Shown here in pieces: positions 1-9,458 of a DNA stretch of 64,000 nucleotides. Position 1 is the first letter of the stretch; each line of letters opens with the position of its first letter. A model generated the notes under the pieces. The model was not told the origin of the DNA, did no database searches, and saw only the letters and a program-made list of their open reading frames with translations. Source of the stretch: Hoskinsella mucinilytica (GTDB lineage Bacteria; Bacillota_I; Bacilli_A; Erysipelotrichales; Erysipelotrichaceae); NCBI RefSeq assembly GCF_045223415.1, contig NZ_JBEQZJ010000005.1, positions 1 to 64,000 of the forward strand. Direction: 5' to 3'. The position numbers were made by a program, and so were the translations under genes.

Positions 1-10
1 ACTATATACG

Positions 11-24
11 TGTAAACGTTTACA
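11..24 (+). promoter_or_regulatory. cre site (CcpA operator)
   Basis: The 14-base stretch TGTAAACGTTTACA is a perfect palindrome and fits the CcpA catabolite-responsive consensus TGWAARCGYTWNCW. It lies just before the first antiterminator site of the beta-glucoside operon. The inference is that glucose represses the operon through CcpA. The promoter itself is probably at or beyond the window edge, so the site's position relative to the start of transcription cannot be fixed. Confidence 0.8.
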
Positions 25-27
25 GTT

Positions 28-118
28 GGATTGTTACTGCGAATGCAGGCGATACCTAATCAAATAGAAAAGTGTTTAGCTAATTTATTTGTTTTCGTAT
101 AGGCTGCATTTTTCTTTT
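28..118 (+). promoter_or_regulatory. RAT antiterminator site with overlapping terminator, before licT
   Basis: Bases 28-59 match the ribonucleic antiterminator (RAT) of the LicT/BglG/SacY family: it begins GGATTGTTACTGC, has a short loop, then GCAGGCGATACCTAA. A T-rich stretch follows at 108-118. The terminator arms here are less clean than at the second site (989-1060). Known role: phosphoryl-regulated LicT binds the RAT RNA and stops the terminator forming when a beta-glucoside is transported. Confidence 0.85.
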
Positions 119-143
119 ACATAAGGAGAGCTGGTGCGAATAG

Positions 144-986
144 ATGATTGTCAATAAAAAATTTAACAATAACGTTTTAATGTCTGTAGATGACAAGGGG
201 CAGGAAGTAGTGTTGATGGGAAATGGTTTAGCGTTCTCATGCAGACCGGGAGATTTGGTCGATGAAAGTAAGATTGAAAAGACCTTCGTGATAGAGAAAC
301 ATGATTTTCCAGAACAGTTCGTTCATGCACTGACAGATATGAGTGAAACCGAGATACAGATCATTAATAAAATATTAGAAGATGCCTCTGTTGCACTCAA
401 TACCGTATTTAGTGACTATCTATATCTTGCTCTAGCTGACCATATCCGTTATGCTTTGAAACGTTATGATGAACAGACAGAATTGACAAACCCACTTTTA
501 TGGGATATCGAACAAATATATCCGCAAGAATTTAAAGCAGCATTATCGGCTCTGAACACGATTTTGGAATATACAGGAAAACCGTTAAAAAAGGATGAGG
601 CAGCTTATATTGCACTTCATTTTGTAAATGCCCAGCAAGAGAGCCTACCTTTATCTGAAACGATCAAGACACCAAAAATGATCAAACAGATCATCCGCAT
701 TATTGAATATCATTATGCGATGGAACTGGATAAAAATTCGGTATCTTATCAGAGATTTTTAGTCCATATGAGATTTTTTGCTCAGCGTGTAATCGCAAAT
801 GAGAAACTTGAGCATAACGAGTTATCCGTATTCACTCATCTAAAAGAGAAATGGAGCCGTGCATATGGATGTGTAGAAAAAATTGAAGCATTTATCCAAC
901 GCCAGTATCAGAAAGAAATTGGTGAAGACGAAAGATTTTATTTGATGGTCCATATCCAGCGTATGACAGGGTATGAAGAAAATTAA
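144..986 (+). CDS. licT: LicT/BglG-family transcriptional antiterminator
   Basis: 280 residues, the usual length for the family. Residues 1-55 form the RNA-binding CAT domain with Asn10, Gly26 and Phe31 as in LicT. Two PTS regulation domains follow, and the four regulatory histidines can be placed at His100, His159, His208 and His270. It is the first gene of a licT-bgl-PTS operon and has a RAT site on either side, so it should control its own operon: the PTS phosphorylates PRD1 to keep it off without substrate, and HPr phosphorylates PRD2 for catabolite control. An AAGGAGA ribosome site precedes the ATG. Function is secure from family and context. Confidence 0.93.
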   Translation: MIVNKKFNNNVLMSVDDKGQEVVLMGNGLAFSCRPGDLVDESKIEKTFVIEKHDFPEQFVHALTDMSETEIQIINKILEDASVALNTVFSDYLYLALADHIRYALKRYDEQTELTNPLLWDIEQIYPQEFKAALSALNTILEYTGKPLKKDEAAYIALHFVNAQQESLPLSETIKTPKMIKQIIRIIEYHYAMELDKNSVSYQRFLVHMRFFAQRVIANEKLEHNELSVFTHLKEKWSRAYGCVEKIEAFIQRQYQKEIGEDERFYLMVHIQRMTGYEEN

Positions 987-988
987 AA

Positions 989-1060
989 GGATTGTTACTG
1001 AAATCAGGCGATACCTAAACATAACTGCATTTTTGCGGTTTCGTTTAGGTATTTTATTTT
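989..1060 (+). promoter_or_regulatory. second RAT site with overlapping terminator, before the GH1 gene
   Basis: GGATTGTTACTG at 989-1000 begins a second RAT that runs to about 1018. The terminator is clear: ATACCTAAAC at 1011-1020 pairs perfectly with GTTTAGGTAT at 1043-1052, followed by a T-rich tract. The 3' half of the RAT overlaps the left terminator arm, so the two structures exclude each other, the classic LicT switch. It lets the sugar genes be controlled separately from licT. Confidence 0.92.
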
Positions 1061-1076
1061 ATACTAGGAGGACATT

Positions 1077-2513
1077 ATGAAAAAAATAGATACATTTAAA
1101 GATGATTTTTTATGGGGTGGCGCAATCGCCGCAAGCCAGATTGAAGGAGCATGGCAGGAAGATGGAAAAGGAATCGGGATATGTGATTTATTCGCATATC
1201 ATCCAGAGAAAGATACATCATCGCTCCATAGTTCTCATATGACAAAAGAAGAAGTAGCCTTTGCACTGCAGGACAAAGATGGATATTATCCAAAGCGTTA
1301 TGGAATTGACTTCTATCATACATACAAGGAAGATTTAAAATATCTAAAAGAAATGGGATTCAAAACACTACGATTTTCAATCAATTGGTGTCGTATTTTC
1401 CCAAACGGGGATGATGCAGAGCCAAACGAGAAAGGCTTGCAATTCTATGATGATTTTATCAATGAGGTAATTGCCAATGGTATGGAACCAATCGTTTCCA
1501 TGCTCCATTATGAGATACCAATTGGGATCACGCAAACTTACGGAGGATGGAATCATAAAAAAGTCATCGACTTATTTTATCAATATGGGAAAACACTACT
1601 TGACCGTTATGGGGATCGTGTCACCTACTGGATTGCAATCAACCAGATCAATTTATTCCATATTGAACCATTTAATTCTCTGGGAATCTGCATTGACAGT
1701 ATGGATAATTATGAAGAAGCGGCGTATCAGGGAATTCATAACCAGATGGTTGCGACAGCGATGGTGAAACAATATGCAAAAGAACATTATGGACAGGTGA
1801 AGATCGGAACCATGCTTGCAGATTTAACAGCATATCCGGAAAGTGGCAAACCTGAGGATGCAGTTCTGGCGCTTCACCATAATCGTATGAGCTATTATAT
1901 GAGCGATGTTGCCTTCAGAGGATCATATCCTCAATATATCCTTCGTTATTTCATGGATCATAACTATTGTATTGATATCAGTGAGGCAGAAGAGATTCTA
2001 TTAAAAGAAAATACTCTAGACTTTCTTGCAGTATCGTATTACTTCTCACAAATGGTTTCCTATGATGCTTTGCAGGATGATTATATCGGATCTGTAAAAA
2101 ATCCATATCTGAAAACAAATCCATGGGGCTGGAATATCGATCCGAAAGGATTGTATCACTGTATTTCTCAATACTGGGATCGCTACCAGAAACCGATCAT
2201 GATTGCGGAAAACGGATTTGGACAGTATGATAAAATAGAAGATGGATGCATTCATGATGATTACCGCATTGCATATCTAAAGGCACATATCGAACAACTG
2301 AAAGAATGTATCAAAGATGGCGTTGACGTATTTGCCTATTGTTCTTGGGGTCCGATCGATCTGGTTAGTGCCTCTACTCAAGAAATGGAAAAACGCTATG
2401 GCTTCATTTATGTAGATCAAGATAATTTAGGCAATGGAAGCAAAAAACGAATCCGCAAAGATTCCTTTGCTTGGTATAAAAAAGTAATTGCATCAAATGG
2501 TGAGGAATTATAG
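1077..2513 (+). CDS. GH1 6-phospho-beta-glucosidase-like enzyme with Gln at the acid/base position
   Basis: 478 residues, full-length glycoside hydrolase family 1, starting with the usual FLWGGAIAASQIEGA motif. The nucleophile is Glu378 in IAENGFG. At the acid/base motif, where relatives read T(F)NE, this protein reads INQIN with Gln190. Family role: hydrolysis of phosphorylated beta-glycosides delivered by the PTS. The Glu-to-Gln change matches plant myrosinases (thioglucosidases), which dispense with the acid, so an S-glycoside or otherwise activated substrate is possible; a crippled enzyme is the alternative. The gene lies between licT and the PTS gene, 9 bp before the latter, with AGGAGG before the ATG. 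Confidence 0.88.
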   Translation: MKKIDTFKDDFLWGGAIAASQIEGAWQEDGKGIGICDLFAYHPEKDTSSLHSSHMTKEEVAFALQDKDGYYPKRYGIDFYHTYKEDLKYLKEMGFKTLRFSINWCRIFPNGDDAEPNEKGLQFYDDFINEVIANGMEPIVSMLHYEIPIGITQTYGGWNHKKVIDLFYQYGKTLLDRYGDRVTYWIAINQINLFHIEPFNSLGICIDSMDNYEEAAYQGIHNQMVATAMVKQYAKEHYGQVKIGTMLADLTAYPESGKPEDAVLALHHNRMSYYMSDVAFRGSYPQYILRYFMDHNYCIDISEAEEILLKENTLDFLAVSYYFSQMVSYDALQDDYIGSVKNPYLKTNPWGWNIDPKGLYHCISQYWDRYQKPIMIAENGFGQYDKIEDGCIHDDYRIAYLKAHIEQLKECIKDGVDVFAYCSWGPIDLVSASTQEMEKRYGFIYVDQDNLGNGSKKRIRKDSFAWYKKVIASNGEEL

Positions 2514-2522
2514 GAGGTCATT

Positions 2523-4373
2523 ATGAAATATACTACATTAGTAAAAGATATTGTTAGAGAATGTGGGGGTAAAGAAAATATTCAAAACGCATGGTGCTGT
2601 ACAACAAGATTACGCTTTAATATGGTGGATATGGGAAAAGTACAGGTAGAGCATATTCAAAAGCTTCCTCATGTTATGGGTACACAGGAGAAAAATGGAC
2701 AATTCCAGATTATCATCGGTAATGATGTAGAAGAGGTTCTGGGAGAATTGATGCCACTTCTGGATGTTAAACCAAAGGAACCAGTAAAAAAAGAAAAAGG
2801 AAATGTCATCAGCACACTGATAGAGACGATTTCGGCAATTTTTACGCCAATCCTTCCTGCAATCATTGGCGCCGGTATGTTAAAATGCCTGCTTTCCATT
2901 CTTACCCTTGCCGGTATTGCTACGGAAACAAGTGACCTATATCAACTTCTCTATATGGTAAGTGATGCAGCATTCTACTTCCTACCATTTTTAATCGCAG
3001 TCTCCGCTTCAAGAAAGTTTAATACCAATGAGTTTTTAGGTGTAACGGTTGCCGGTATTCTGCTATATCCTACCTTGATCAATGGAGCAGCGCAAGGGTT
3101 AGAGCCAATGATGATTTTTGGTCTTCCGATACCCTATCTATCATATAGCTCCTCAGTGATTCCGATTATCTTAGGTATTTATCTATTTAGTATAATCTAC
3201 CGCTTTTTGGAGCGTGTGATTCCTAATATATTCCGTTTTATTCTAACGCCGATGCTTGCGATTTTAATTACCGTACCATTTCTGTTGATGTTATTGGCAC
3301 CAATGGGATTCTATATTGGAAATTGGCTGTCTGCAGGACTGATCTGGCTGTTTGATAAAGCAGGCCCAGTTGCTGGATTTATTCTGGGAGGCGCTAACCC
3401 TTTGATCATTATGACAGGTATGCATTATGCATTTATGCCTGCAGCAATTCAAAGTATTGCTACCAATGGATTTGATAACTTCTGGCTTCCATTTGCATTA
3501 ATTTCTAATTTAGCAACTGCCGGAAGTATCCTTGCTGTCGTTATAAAAACGAAAGAAAAGGATGGTAGAGCATTTGCATTATCCACAATGATATCCAGTG
3601 TTTTTGGAGTTACTGAACCTGGATTATATGGGGTTCAGCTTAAGTTAAAGAAACCATTATACTGCAGTATGTGTGCAAGTGCGATTGCTGGCTGTGTTGC
3701 AGTTCTGTTAGGCGCAAGAACATATTCCTTCTCAGCTCCGAATATTTTGATTTTGCCAACATACATTGCACCGGATGGTGATATCAGTCCAATGATCGCA
3801 ATTATCGTCGGTTTGCTAATTGCATTTATACTGGCATTGGTACTTACATTATTCAGTAAGTGTAAAGGCTTATCTGAACCAACAAAACAAGACAAACCAG
3901 TGGCTACAGATAAAGAAGAAAGCATCTACTCACCAATCCATGGCCGCTATGTACCTTTAGAAGATGTACAGGATATGACATTCTCCAGTGGCGCAATGGG
4001 AAAAGGATTTGCCGTATTGCCGGAAGATGGACACGTTTATGCTCCTGTTGATGGAGAAATTATCATGATATTCCGAACGAAACACGCCATGGCAATACGA
4101 TCAGTATCTGGTATGGAAATTATGATACATATTGGTATTGAAACAGTCAACCTGGATGGTAAATACTTTGATGTTAAGGTAAAAGAAGGCGATTTTGTGC
4201 ATAAAGGAGATCTGTTAAGTGTATTCGACTTGGAAGCATTACGAAAGGAAGGGTATGATCTGACTACGCCTGTTATTCTGACGAATGCCAGTGAGTTCCC
4301 TGAAATTGCTGTACAGACAGAAACAAAAATGCTGGATACAACAAGCGTGGTTATGAATAATCAGAGTTTGTAA
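2523..4373 (+). CDS. PTS beta-glucoside-specific EIIBCA permease
   Basis: 616 residues with domains in the order EIIB (about 1-85), membrane EIIC (about 100-460) and EIIA (about 480-610), the BglF/BglP arrangement. The EIIB phosphocysteine is Cys26 in CTTRLRF (a second Cys25 sits beside it) and the EIIA phosphohistidine is His536 in IHIGIETV. It takes up and phosphorylates a beta-glucoside for the GH1 enzyme upstream and signals to LicT. An AGGAGG site lies before the ATG, and a terminator follows. The exact sugar cannot be told from sequence. Confidence 0.92.
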   Translation: MKYTTLVKDIVRECGGKENIQNAWCCTTRLRFNMVDMGKVQVEHIQKLPHVMGTQEKNGQFQIIIGNDVEEVLGELMPLLDVKPKEPVKKEKGNVISTLIETISAIFTPILPAIIGAGMLKCLLSILTLAGIATETSDLYQLLYMVSDAAFYFLPFLIAVSASRKFNTNEFLGVTVAGILLYPTLINGAAQGLEPMMIFGLPIPYLSYSSSVIPIILGIYLFSIIYRFLERVIPNIFRFILTPMLAILITVPFLLMLLAPMGFYIGNWLSAGLIWLFDKAGPVAGFILGGANPLIIMTGMHYAFMPAAIQSIATNGFDNFWLPFALISNLATAGSILAVVIKTKEKDGRAFALSTMISSVFGVTEPGLYGVQLKLKKPLYCSMCASAIAGCVAVLLGARTYSFSAPNILILPTYIAPDGDISPMIAIIVGLLIAFILALVLTLFSKCKGLSEPTKQDKPVATDKEESIYSPIHGRYVPLEDVQDMTFSSGAMGKGFAVLPEDGHVYAPVDGEIIMIFRTKHAMAIRSVSGMEIMIHIGIETVNLDGKYFDVKVKEGDFVHKGDLLSVFDLEALRKEGYDLTTPVILTNASEFPEIAVQTETKMLDTTSVVMNNQSL

Positions 4374-4408
4374 TATTGATACATCATTTTACATACTACT
4401 ATAGAAAA

Positions 4409-4440
4409 GAAGACAGTGTCCCTACATTGTCTTCTTTTTG
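4409..4440 (+). terminator. rho-independent terminator of the first beta-glucoside operon
   Basis: GAAGACAGTGT at 4409-4419 pairs with ACATTGTCTTC at 4424-4434 with one G-U pair, followed by a T run. It lies 35 bp after the PTS stop codon. The remaining 220 bases up to the convergent regulator gene are AT-rich and I see nothing else in them. Confidence 0.9.
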
Positions 4441-4661
4441 TAATATTTTGTAACAAGCATACTATCATACCATTTGTAAGAGATTGTTTGGTCTTATTTT
4501 CAGCCATTTTTTATCATACGTACAAGATAAGCTTGCATTTAATCATACATTAAATCATCTTACTTCAATAAAATGAAAAGTATGGTATCGTTGAGAACAT
4601 AATCGGTAATTATCTCATAACGGATAAATAGATGATTATTATCAAGTATGGATCGAATATT

Positions 4662-5546
4662 TTATTCTTGTATTCCTTTTAGCGTTGTAGTTCTAGCTTG
4701 TTCTAATATTTTTGCATTTTGTATCTTAAAGAAACAGTTTTCCTGATAATTTTGAACAAAATAACAAGAAAACAATACATTTAAAATAAATGAAATGGAT
4801 TCTTCTGTCGCAAAATTTGATATCTTTGTATATAGACGTTCTTTTGAGGATATTGTCAAAACACAATCCGTATGCTGACGTATAAAATTATCTCCACCAC
4901 CGGTAATACCTATCAGTGGCACGCCTTGAGCTGCAAGTGTTTTTACATGAGAAATCGGATCTGCATTTTCATTATTTCCTGAATAAGATATGATCATAGC
5001 ACAATCATCTGGACCTAGTGTTTTCGACATAATACCGGATTCTCCGGATCTTGCGATATCTACCTGTTTCCCTATCGTCACAAGCTTCCTGCGAAAAAGT
5101 TCTCCTAAATAAATATTGGGACTTAATCCGAAAATCACAATATGATTTGCCTTTAATAAATATTGTGTCGCTTTTTCTATCTGTTCATCCTCCATAAGAT
5201 CTGCGGTATCCTGAATACTTTCGATTTGAAGTTTTTTCATTTTATTGATCAGATCTCTTGTGGAATCTCCTTCTTTAAACGGATAATTTACATCTACATC
5301 GCCTTGATGTGTCTGTTGATACTTAACCTCTGCGATGAATGCTTTCATAAAGTCCTTCCAACCGTCAAAGCCTAACGTCTTTGCAAATCGAGTAACCGTT
5401 GCTTTCGAAGTATAAGTGTATTCCGCTATTTCTGTAATTGTATAATGATAAAGATTTGCTTGTTGTTGCATGACAAATTCTCCAACTGCATGTCTTGCGT
5501 CATGATGTGTCATCATCAATTCCTCTATTTTCTGAAACAGATACAT
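4662..5546 (-). CDS. RpiR/MurR-family transcriptional regulator (HTH + SIS)
   Basis: 294 residues when started at the ATG at 5546, which has a GGAAGG ribosome site; a longer reading upstream has none. Residues 1-77 form the RpiR helix-turn-helix (TSKATVTRFAKTLGF is the recognition part), and residues about 115-260 form a sugar-isomerase (SIS) domain that binds a phosphosugar. Family members control sugar-phosphate or amino-sugar genes. It is convergent with the beta-glucoside operon and has no obvious partner here, so its target is unknown. A TATAAT lies upstream at about 5570. Confidence 0.88.
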   Translation of the reverse strand: MYLFQKIEELMMTHHDARHAVGEFVMQQQANLYHYTITEIAEYTYTSKATVTRFAKTLGFDGWKDFMKAFIAEVKYQQTHQGDVDVNYPFKEGDSTRDLINKMKKLQIESIQDTADLMEDEQIEKATQYLLKANHIVIFGLSPNIYLGELFRRKLVTIGKQVDIARSGESGIMSKTLGPDDCAMIISYSGNNENADPISHVKTLAAQGVPLIGITGGGDNFIRQHTDCVLTISSKERLYTKISNFATEESISFILNVLFSCYFVQNYQENCFFKIQNAKILEQARTTTLKGIQE

Positions 5547-5682
5547 AAAGATCCTTCCTCTCATTATCTTCATTATACAGTATAGGCAATATGAAATCAT
5601 TCGAATTGGAAAAAAACTGTATAAATCTATTTCTTGAGTATGACCGTCATCTATGTTTTTCCTTATATAAAATCAGAACAAT

Positions 5683-7134
5683 TTAATACCAATCATGTTT
5701 TTCATTACGATCAAGATCTCGAATTTGTTTCATTTCTTTTTCGGTCAATGAAAATTTGAATATATCAAGATTTTCTTTGATATGTTTGGAATCGCTAGAG
5801 CCCGGTATAACAATAACACCTTTCTGTAAATTCCACCGTAATATCACTTGTGCTGAAGAAACACTATGAGCCTTGGCAATCGCAGAAATCGTATCATCCC
5901 CCAATAGTTCAGCAGTATGTCCTCTACCTCCTAGTGGATACCAACCTTGTACAACGATTCCAAGATTTTGAATATAGGGGATGACTTCATTTTCCTGATA
6001 ATATGGATGGATTTCGTTTTGTATAAGAGCAGGTGTAATATCAACCTGTGGCAAAAAGTTTTCTAATTCTTCCACATACCAATTAGATAAGCCTATCGAA
6101 TGGATCTTGCCATCTTTTACAGCTTGTTCCATTGCCTTATATGCATCAACATCATGGTCCCCAGGATGATGTAAAAGCATCATATCAATATAATCAAGAC
6201 CCATACGTTCTAAAGCTTCATCAATTGCACTTGTTGCATTTAAAAACTGATTAGGATATAGCTTTGTGGTAACGAAGATTTCTTCTCTAGGCACATCAGA
6301 TTCTCTAACGGCTCTACCTACTGATGCTTCGTTATGATACATATATGCGGTATCAACTAAACGTCCGCCATGATTCAAATGAGTCATTACCGAATGATAG
6401 CAGTCTTCATCTGAAAGGCTGTAAGTTCCTATTCCTAGAATCGGCATTTCATAACCACTATTCAAGAGTACAGTTCGTTCATCAAAATCAAATTTGCCGA
6501 TTTGTTTCGTTGAAGTCTTACGCAATCCGTTAGTTTCAAGCCAAGTTGCGATTTCTTCTTTAGTTGTATTAGAAGAGAAACGTTGTCCATCCAACCAAGT
6601 TGCATGGTCTGCAAGAAAATGAAGTTCATGATCACTTGATCCTATATCACTACTCTGAGAAGTGCAGAATGGTAATATCGTTTTTTCTGAAAAATCGTAG
6701 CTTTCAAGAAAAGTGCTTATGATTCTTGGCGCCTGTCCATGCCAAATAGGATAGCCCAGAAGGATCGTGTCATATTGTTCCATATTCTTGATATTCCCTG
6801 ATATAGCAGGACGTACATCCTTATCATTTTGTTCTTTATCCGCACGTCCATCTGTATAGTAAGCAAGATCTTCTTCTGTATATGGCTGTTTTGGCACGAT
6901 TTCATAAATATCTGCATTCAGGATTTCTTTTGCATATTCTGCTAGATGTTTGGTTGTTCCTGTAGCAGAAAAATACACAACTAATGTTTTATTTGTCACT
7001 GTCCCATTTCCTTTCTCATTTGTTGAAACTTGGGCTTTTGAAGCATTATCTGATTGTTCTGATTTGTTGTCGCAAGCAGTTAGAGTTAACAGTGTAATAA
7101 AAATCATACATATCGTGATTGCTCGTTTCATCAT
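5683..7134 (-). CDS. lipoprotein fusion: flavodoxin domain + aldo/keto reductase
   Basis: 483 residues from the ATG at 7134 (AAGGAG 8 bp upstream). A lipoprotein signal ends in LTAC with Cys21. Residues about 47-205 are a flavodoxin fold (LVVYFSATGTTKHLA, then LGYPIWHG), like Flavodoxin_4. Residues about 215-483 are an aldo/keto reductase with the Asp, Tyr, Lys and His of the catalytic tetrad visible in LVDTAYMYH, TTKLYP and LLHHPGD. The fusion suggests electrons pass from a flavin domain to a carbonyl reductase at the outer membrane face, where NADPH is not expected; that is an inference. Last gene of a five-gene operon under the divergent LysR regulator. The fusion is unusual. Confidence 0.85.
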   Translation of the reverse strand: MMKRAITICMIFITLLTLTACDNKSEQSDNASKAQVSTNEKGNGTVTNKTLVVYFSATGTTKHLAEYAKEILNADIYEIVPKQPYTEEDLAYYTDGRADKEQNDKDVRPAISGNIKNMEQYDTILLGYPIWHGQAPRIISTFLESYDFSEKTILPFCTSQSSDIGSSDHELHFLADHATWLDGQRFSSNTTKEEIATWLETNGLRKTSTKQIGKFDFDERTVLLNSGYEMPILGIGTYSLSDEDCYHSVMTHLNHGGRLVDTAYMYHNEASVGRAVRESDVPREEIFVTTKLYPNQFLNATSAIDEALERMGLDYIDMMLLHHPGDHDVDAYKAMEQAVKDGKIHSIGLSNWYVEELENFLPQVDITPALIQNEIHPYYQENEVIPYIQNLGIVVQGWYPLGGRGHTAELLGDDTISAIAKAHSVSSAQVILRWNLQKGVIVIPGSSDSKHIKENLDIFKFSLTEKEMKQIRDLDRNEKHDWY

Positions 7135-7154
7135 TGTATCCACTCCTTATCTTT

Positions 7155-7685
7155 TTATCGCAAAGATAATCCAAAATCTTTTAATTCCTTCAATTTTTCC
7201 ATTGAGCCATTCTGTTCACCATAGGCTGTAAACACGCCCATATCTTCTAAACCTAGGTAGTCAATAAAATCCCCTTTAAAAGAGAATAATGCTCCTTCAT
7301 ACATAGCATCATCACCAGAGCTTAAAATCATCGCAACTTTCTTAAGAAGTGGTGGTTTTTTCGGATAAGCAACAGAATAAAAGCGGTCGATCACACACTT
7401 CAATTGTCCAGATATACCGTGATAGTAAATTGGTGAAGCTATCACAAGCATCTCTGTTTCTGTTAAAAGATGATAAATTTCCTGCATATCGTCTTTTTGA
7501 ACACAAGTACCATTTCCTTTTGTATGACAGTATTCACAGGCTAGACAGCCTTTGATTTTTTTCCTGCATACATCTATCACCGTTACTTTATGTCCTGATA
7601 ATTCTGCACCTTCCTGAAATGCTGTTATCATCACTTTCGTATTTCCATTGGGACTTGGACTTCCATTCAGCACTAAAATGTTCAT
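7155..7685 (-). CDS. NADPH-dependent FMN reductase-like flavoprotein
   Basis: 176 residues with the flavodoxin-like FMN_red fold: LVLNGSPSPNGNT is the phosphate loop, and ASPIYYHGISGQLK is the second flavin loop. A CLACEYC cluster at about residues 48-54 followed by another Cys resembles iron-sulfur flavoproteins, but the spacing is not a proof of a cluster. Its start overlaps the stop of the acetyltransferase gene by ATGA, so the two are translationally coupled. It may supply reduced flavin to the downstream flavodoxin/aldo-keto reductase lipoprotein (inference). Confidence 0.85.
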   Translation of the reverse strand: MNILVLNGSPSPNGNTKVMITAFQEGAELSGHKVTVIDVCRKKIKGCLACEYCHTKGNGTCVQKDDMQEIYHLLTETEMLVIASPIYYHGISGQLKCVIDRFYSVAYPKKPPLLKKVAMILSSGDDAMYEGALFSFKGDFIDYLGLEDMGVFTAYGEQNGSMEKLKELKDFGLSLR

Positions 7686-8257
7686 GATTTTCCTCCAATT
7701 GTCTTCAATATCTTTGCTGGCACTCCACCAACTATCCTATTTGCTGGCACGTCTTTTGAAACGACTGCTCCTGCTGCAATGATTGCATTATCGCCAATAC
7801 TTATCCCTGGTAGTAAGGTAACATGTGCGCCAATCCAAACGCCCTTTCCAATATGAATAGGAGCAGGACGATTATCTGTTCTTTCACTTGGATCATGACC
7901 ATGATTAATCGTGGCCATTACCACATTGGATCCAATCAAAGTATTGTCATCAATATAGATACCACCATGATCTTGAAAGTGACAGCAACAGTTAATGAAG
8001 ACATTTTCTCCAATAAAGATGTTCTTTCCACATTCAGTATAAAAAGGTGGAAACAAGGAAAATGATTTAGGTACAGGTTTTCCTATCAGTTTAGAAAATA
8101 GTGTCTGAATTTCATCCATATCATGATATCCATTGTTTATTTCTGATGTGATCTGCATTGCTTCTGTTGCAAGTTGATGCATGATTTCATACATTTTTGA
8201 TCCTCTGCTCACTACCTGACCTTTTTTTAAATAGTCTAAAACTTCTTGTGTTGTCAT
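7682..8257 (-). CDS. maltose/galactoside-type O-acetyltransferase
   Basis: 191 residues. The N-terminal Maa helical domain (about 5-60) is followed by hexapeptide repeats of a left-handed beta helix, with the active-site His in ATINHGHDP and the C-terminal IIAAGAVVSKDVPANRIVGGVPAK signature split over the last coils. Family members move an acetyl group from acetyl-CoA to a sugar. Its place among redox genes is common in such clusters, but its substrate is unknown. Confidence 0.88.
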   Translation of the reverse strand: MTTQEVLDYLKKGQVVSRGSKMYEIMHQLATEAMQITSEINNGYHDMDEIQTLFSKLIGKPVPKSFSLFPPFYTECGKNIFIGENVFINCCCHFQDHGGIYIDDNTLIGSNVVMATINHGHDPSERTDNRPAPIHIGKGVWIGAHVTLLPGISIGDNAIIAAGAVVSKDVPANRIVGGVPAKILKTIGGKS

Positions 8258-8274
8258 ATAAAACAGTTCCTCAA

Positions 8275-9447
8275 CTATCTGTATGATTTTTCAAAAATAG
8301 CTGCACAATCCTCATCATTTAATTCACAAGGATTGGCAAGGAACAATCCACCCATGGTTTCCCTGGCATTGATCGCTAAAGTCATACACTCTGATTTTTC
8401 AATTCCATAATCACTCATTTTTAAATCTGCAACACCGCATGCTTCCTGTAATGAAACAAGTGCAGTAATAAAATCTTCTGGTTTATTGGCATCTTTTATT
8501 CCCATTGCTTTTGCCATCTTAACAAACTGATCATCACAAGCATGTTTTTCAATAAAATAATCAGCAAATGCTTTTGAAATCATGATTAGTCCTGCACCAT
8601 GAGGTAAATTATGGTGATATGCGCTCATTGCATGTTCCATACTGTGCTGTGCAGTCGTTGAGGTCAATTGCATCGCCATACCTGCCATCGTGCTACCATA
8701 AGCAATGTGCTCTCTTGCCTCTATATCCTTGCCATCTTTAACAGCACGAGGCAGGTATTTTGCGATATTTTCAATCGCAGAAAGAGCAATTGTTTCACTT
8801 AAAAGATTAATACCTTTGGACATCATTACCTCTGTGTTGTGAAACAATGCATCAAATCCTTGATAAGCAGTGTATTTAGATGGTATCGTAACCATAAGTT
8901 CTGGATCCACCAATGCCATTACAGGCGTAAGAATAGGATTACCAAAACCTATTTTTTCTTTTGTTTCTAAATTAGAGATGACACCCCAACAATTTATTTC
9001 AGAACCCGTTCCTGCTGTTGTTGTAATCGTTACGATTGGAAGTCCTGCTTCTTTTAATGGCAATGCTTTCCCTGTGCCTCCAACAACATAGTCCCAAAGA
9101 TCCCCATCATTAGTCGCCATTGCTGAAATTGCCACTGAGCTGTCAAGTACGGCACCACCACCAAGAGCAACAATGAAATCACAATGATTTTCTTTCGCAA
9201 AGGCAGCACCTTCCATGACGATCTCACGAATAGGATTTTCCATAATCTTATCAAATACTACTGCTTCTATGTTTGCTTTTTTAAGTTGTTCAAGGGTACG
9301 ATCAAGCGTTCCGTTTACCTTTGTTGATTTTCCATTTGAGGTAAGTACAATTGCCTTCTTTCCCGGCATTGATAACTCACTCAATTGATTCAGCATTCCT
9401 CTGCCAAAATAAAGATTTGTTGGATTATTAAAATTAAAGTTTATCAT
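8275..9447 (-). CDS. iron-containing alcohol dehydrogenase
   Basis: 390 residues, the usual length of family III alcohol dehydrogenases. The NAD(P)-binding GGGAVLDS motif, TTTAGTGSE, the metal-binding DALFH and the paired histidines of QHSMEHAMSAYHHNLPHG are all present. It reduces an aldehyde or ketone or oxidises an alcohol; BDH-like substrates are likely. It is the second gene of the LysR-linked operon, 11 bp after the small upstream gene. Confidence 0.92.
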   Translation of the reverse strand: MINFNFNNPTNLYFGRGMLNQLSELSMPGKKAIVLTSNGKSTKVNGTLDRTLEQLKKANIEAVVFDKIMENPIREIVMEGAAFAKENHCDFIVALGGGAVLDSSVAISAMATNDGDLWDYVVGGTGKALPLKEAGLPIVTITTTAGTGSEINCWGVISNLETKEKIGFGNPILTPVMALVDPELMVTIPSKYTAYQGFDALFHNTEVMMSKGINLLSETIALSAIENIAKYLPRAVKDGKDIEAREHIAYGSTMAGMAMQLTSTTAQHSMEHAMSAYHHNLPHGAGLIMISKAFADYFIEKHACDDQFVKMAKAMGIKDANKPEDFITALVSLQEACGVADLKMSDYGIEKSECMTLAINARETMGGLFLANPCELNDEDCAAIFEKSYR

Positions 9448-9458
9448 AAACAGTCCTC

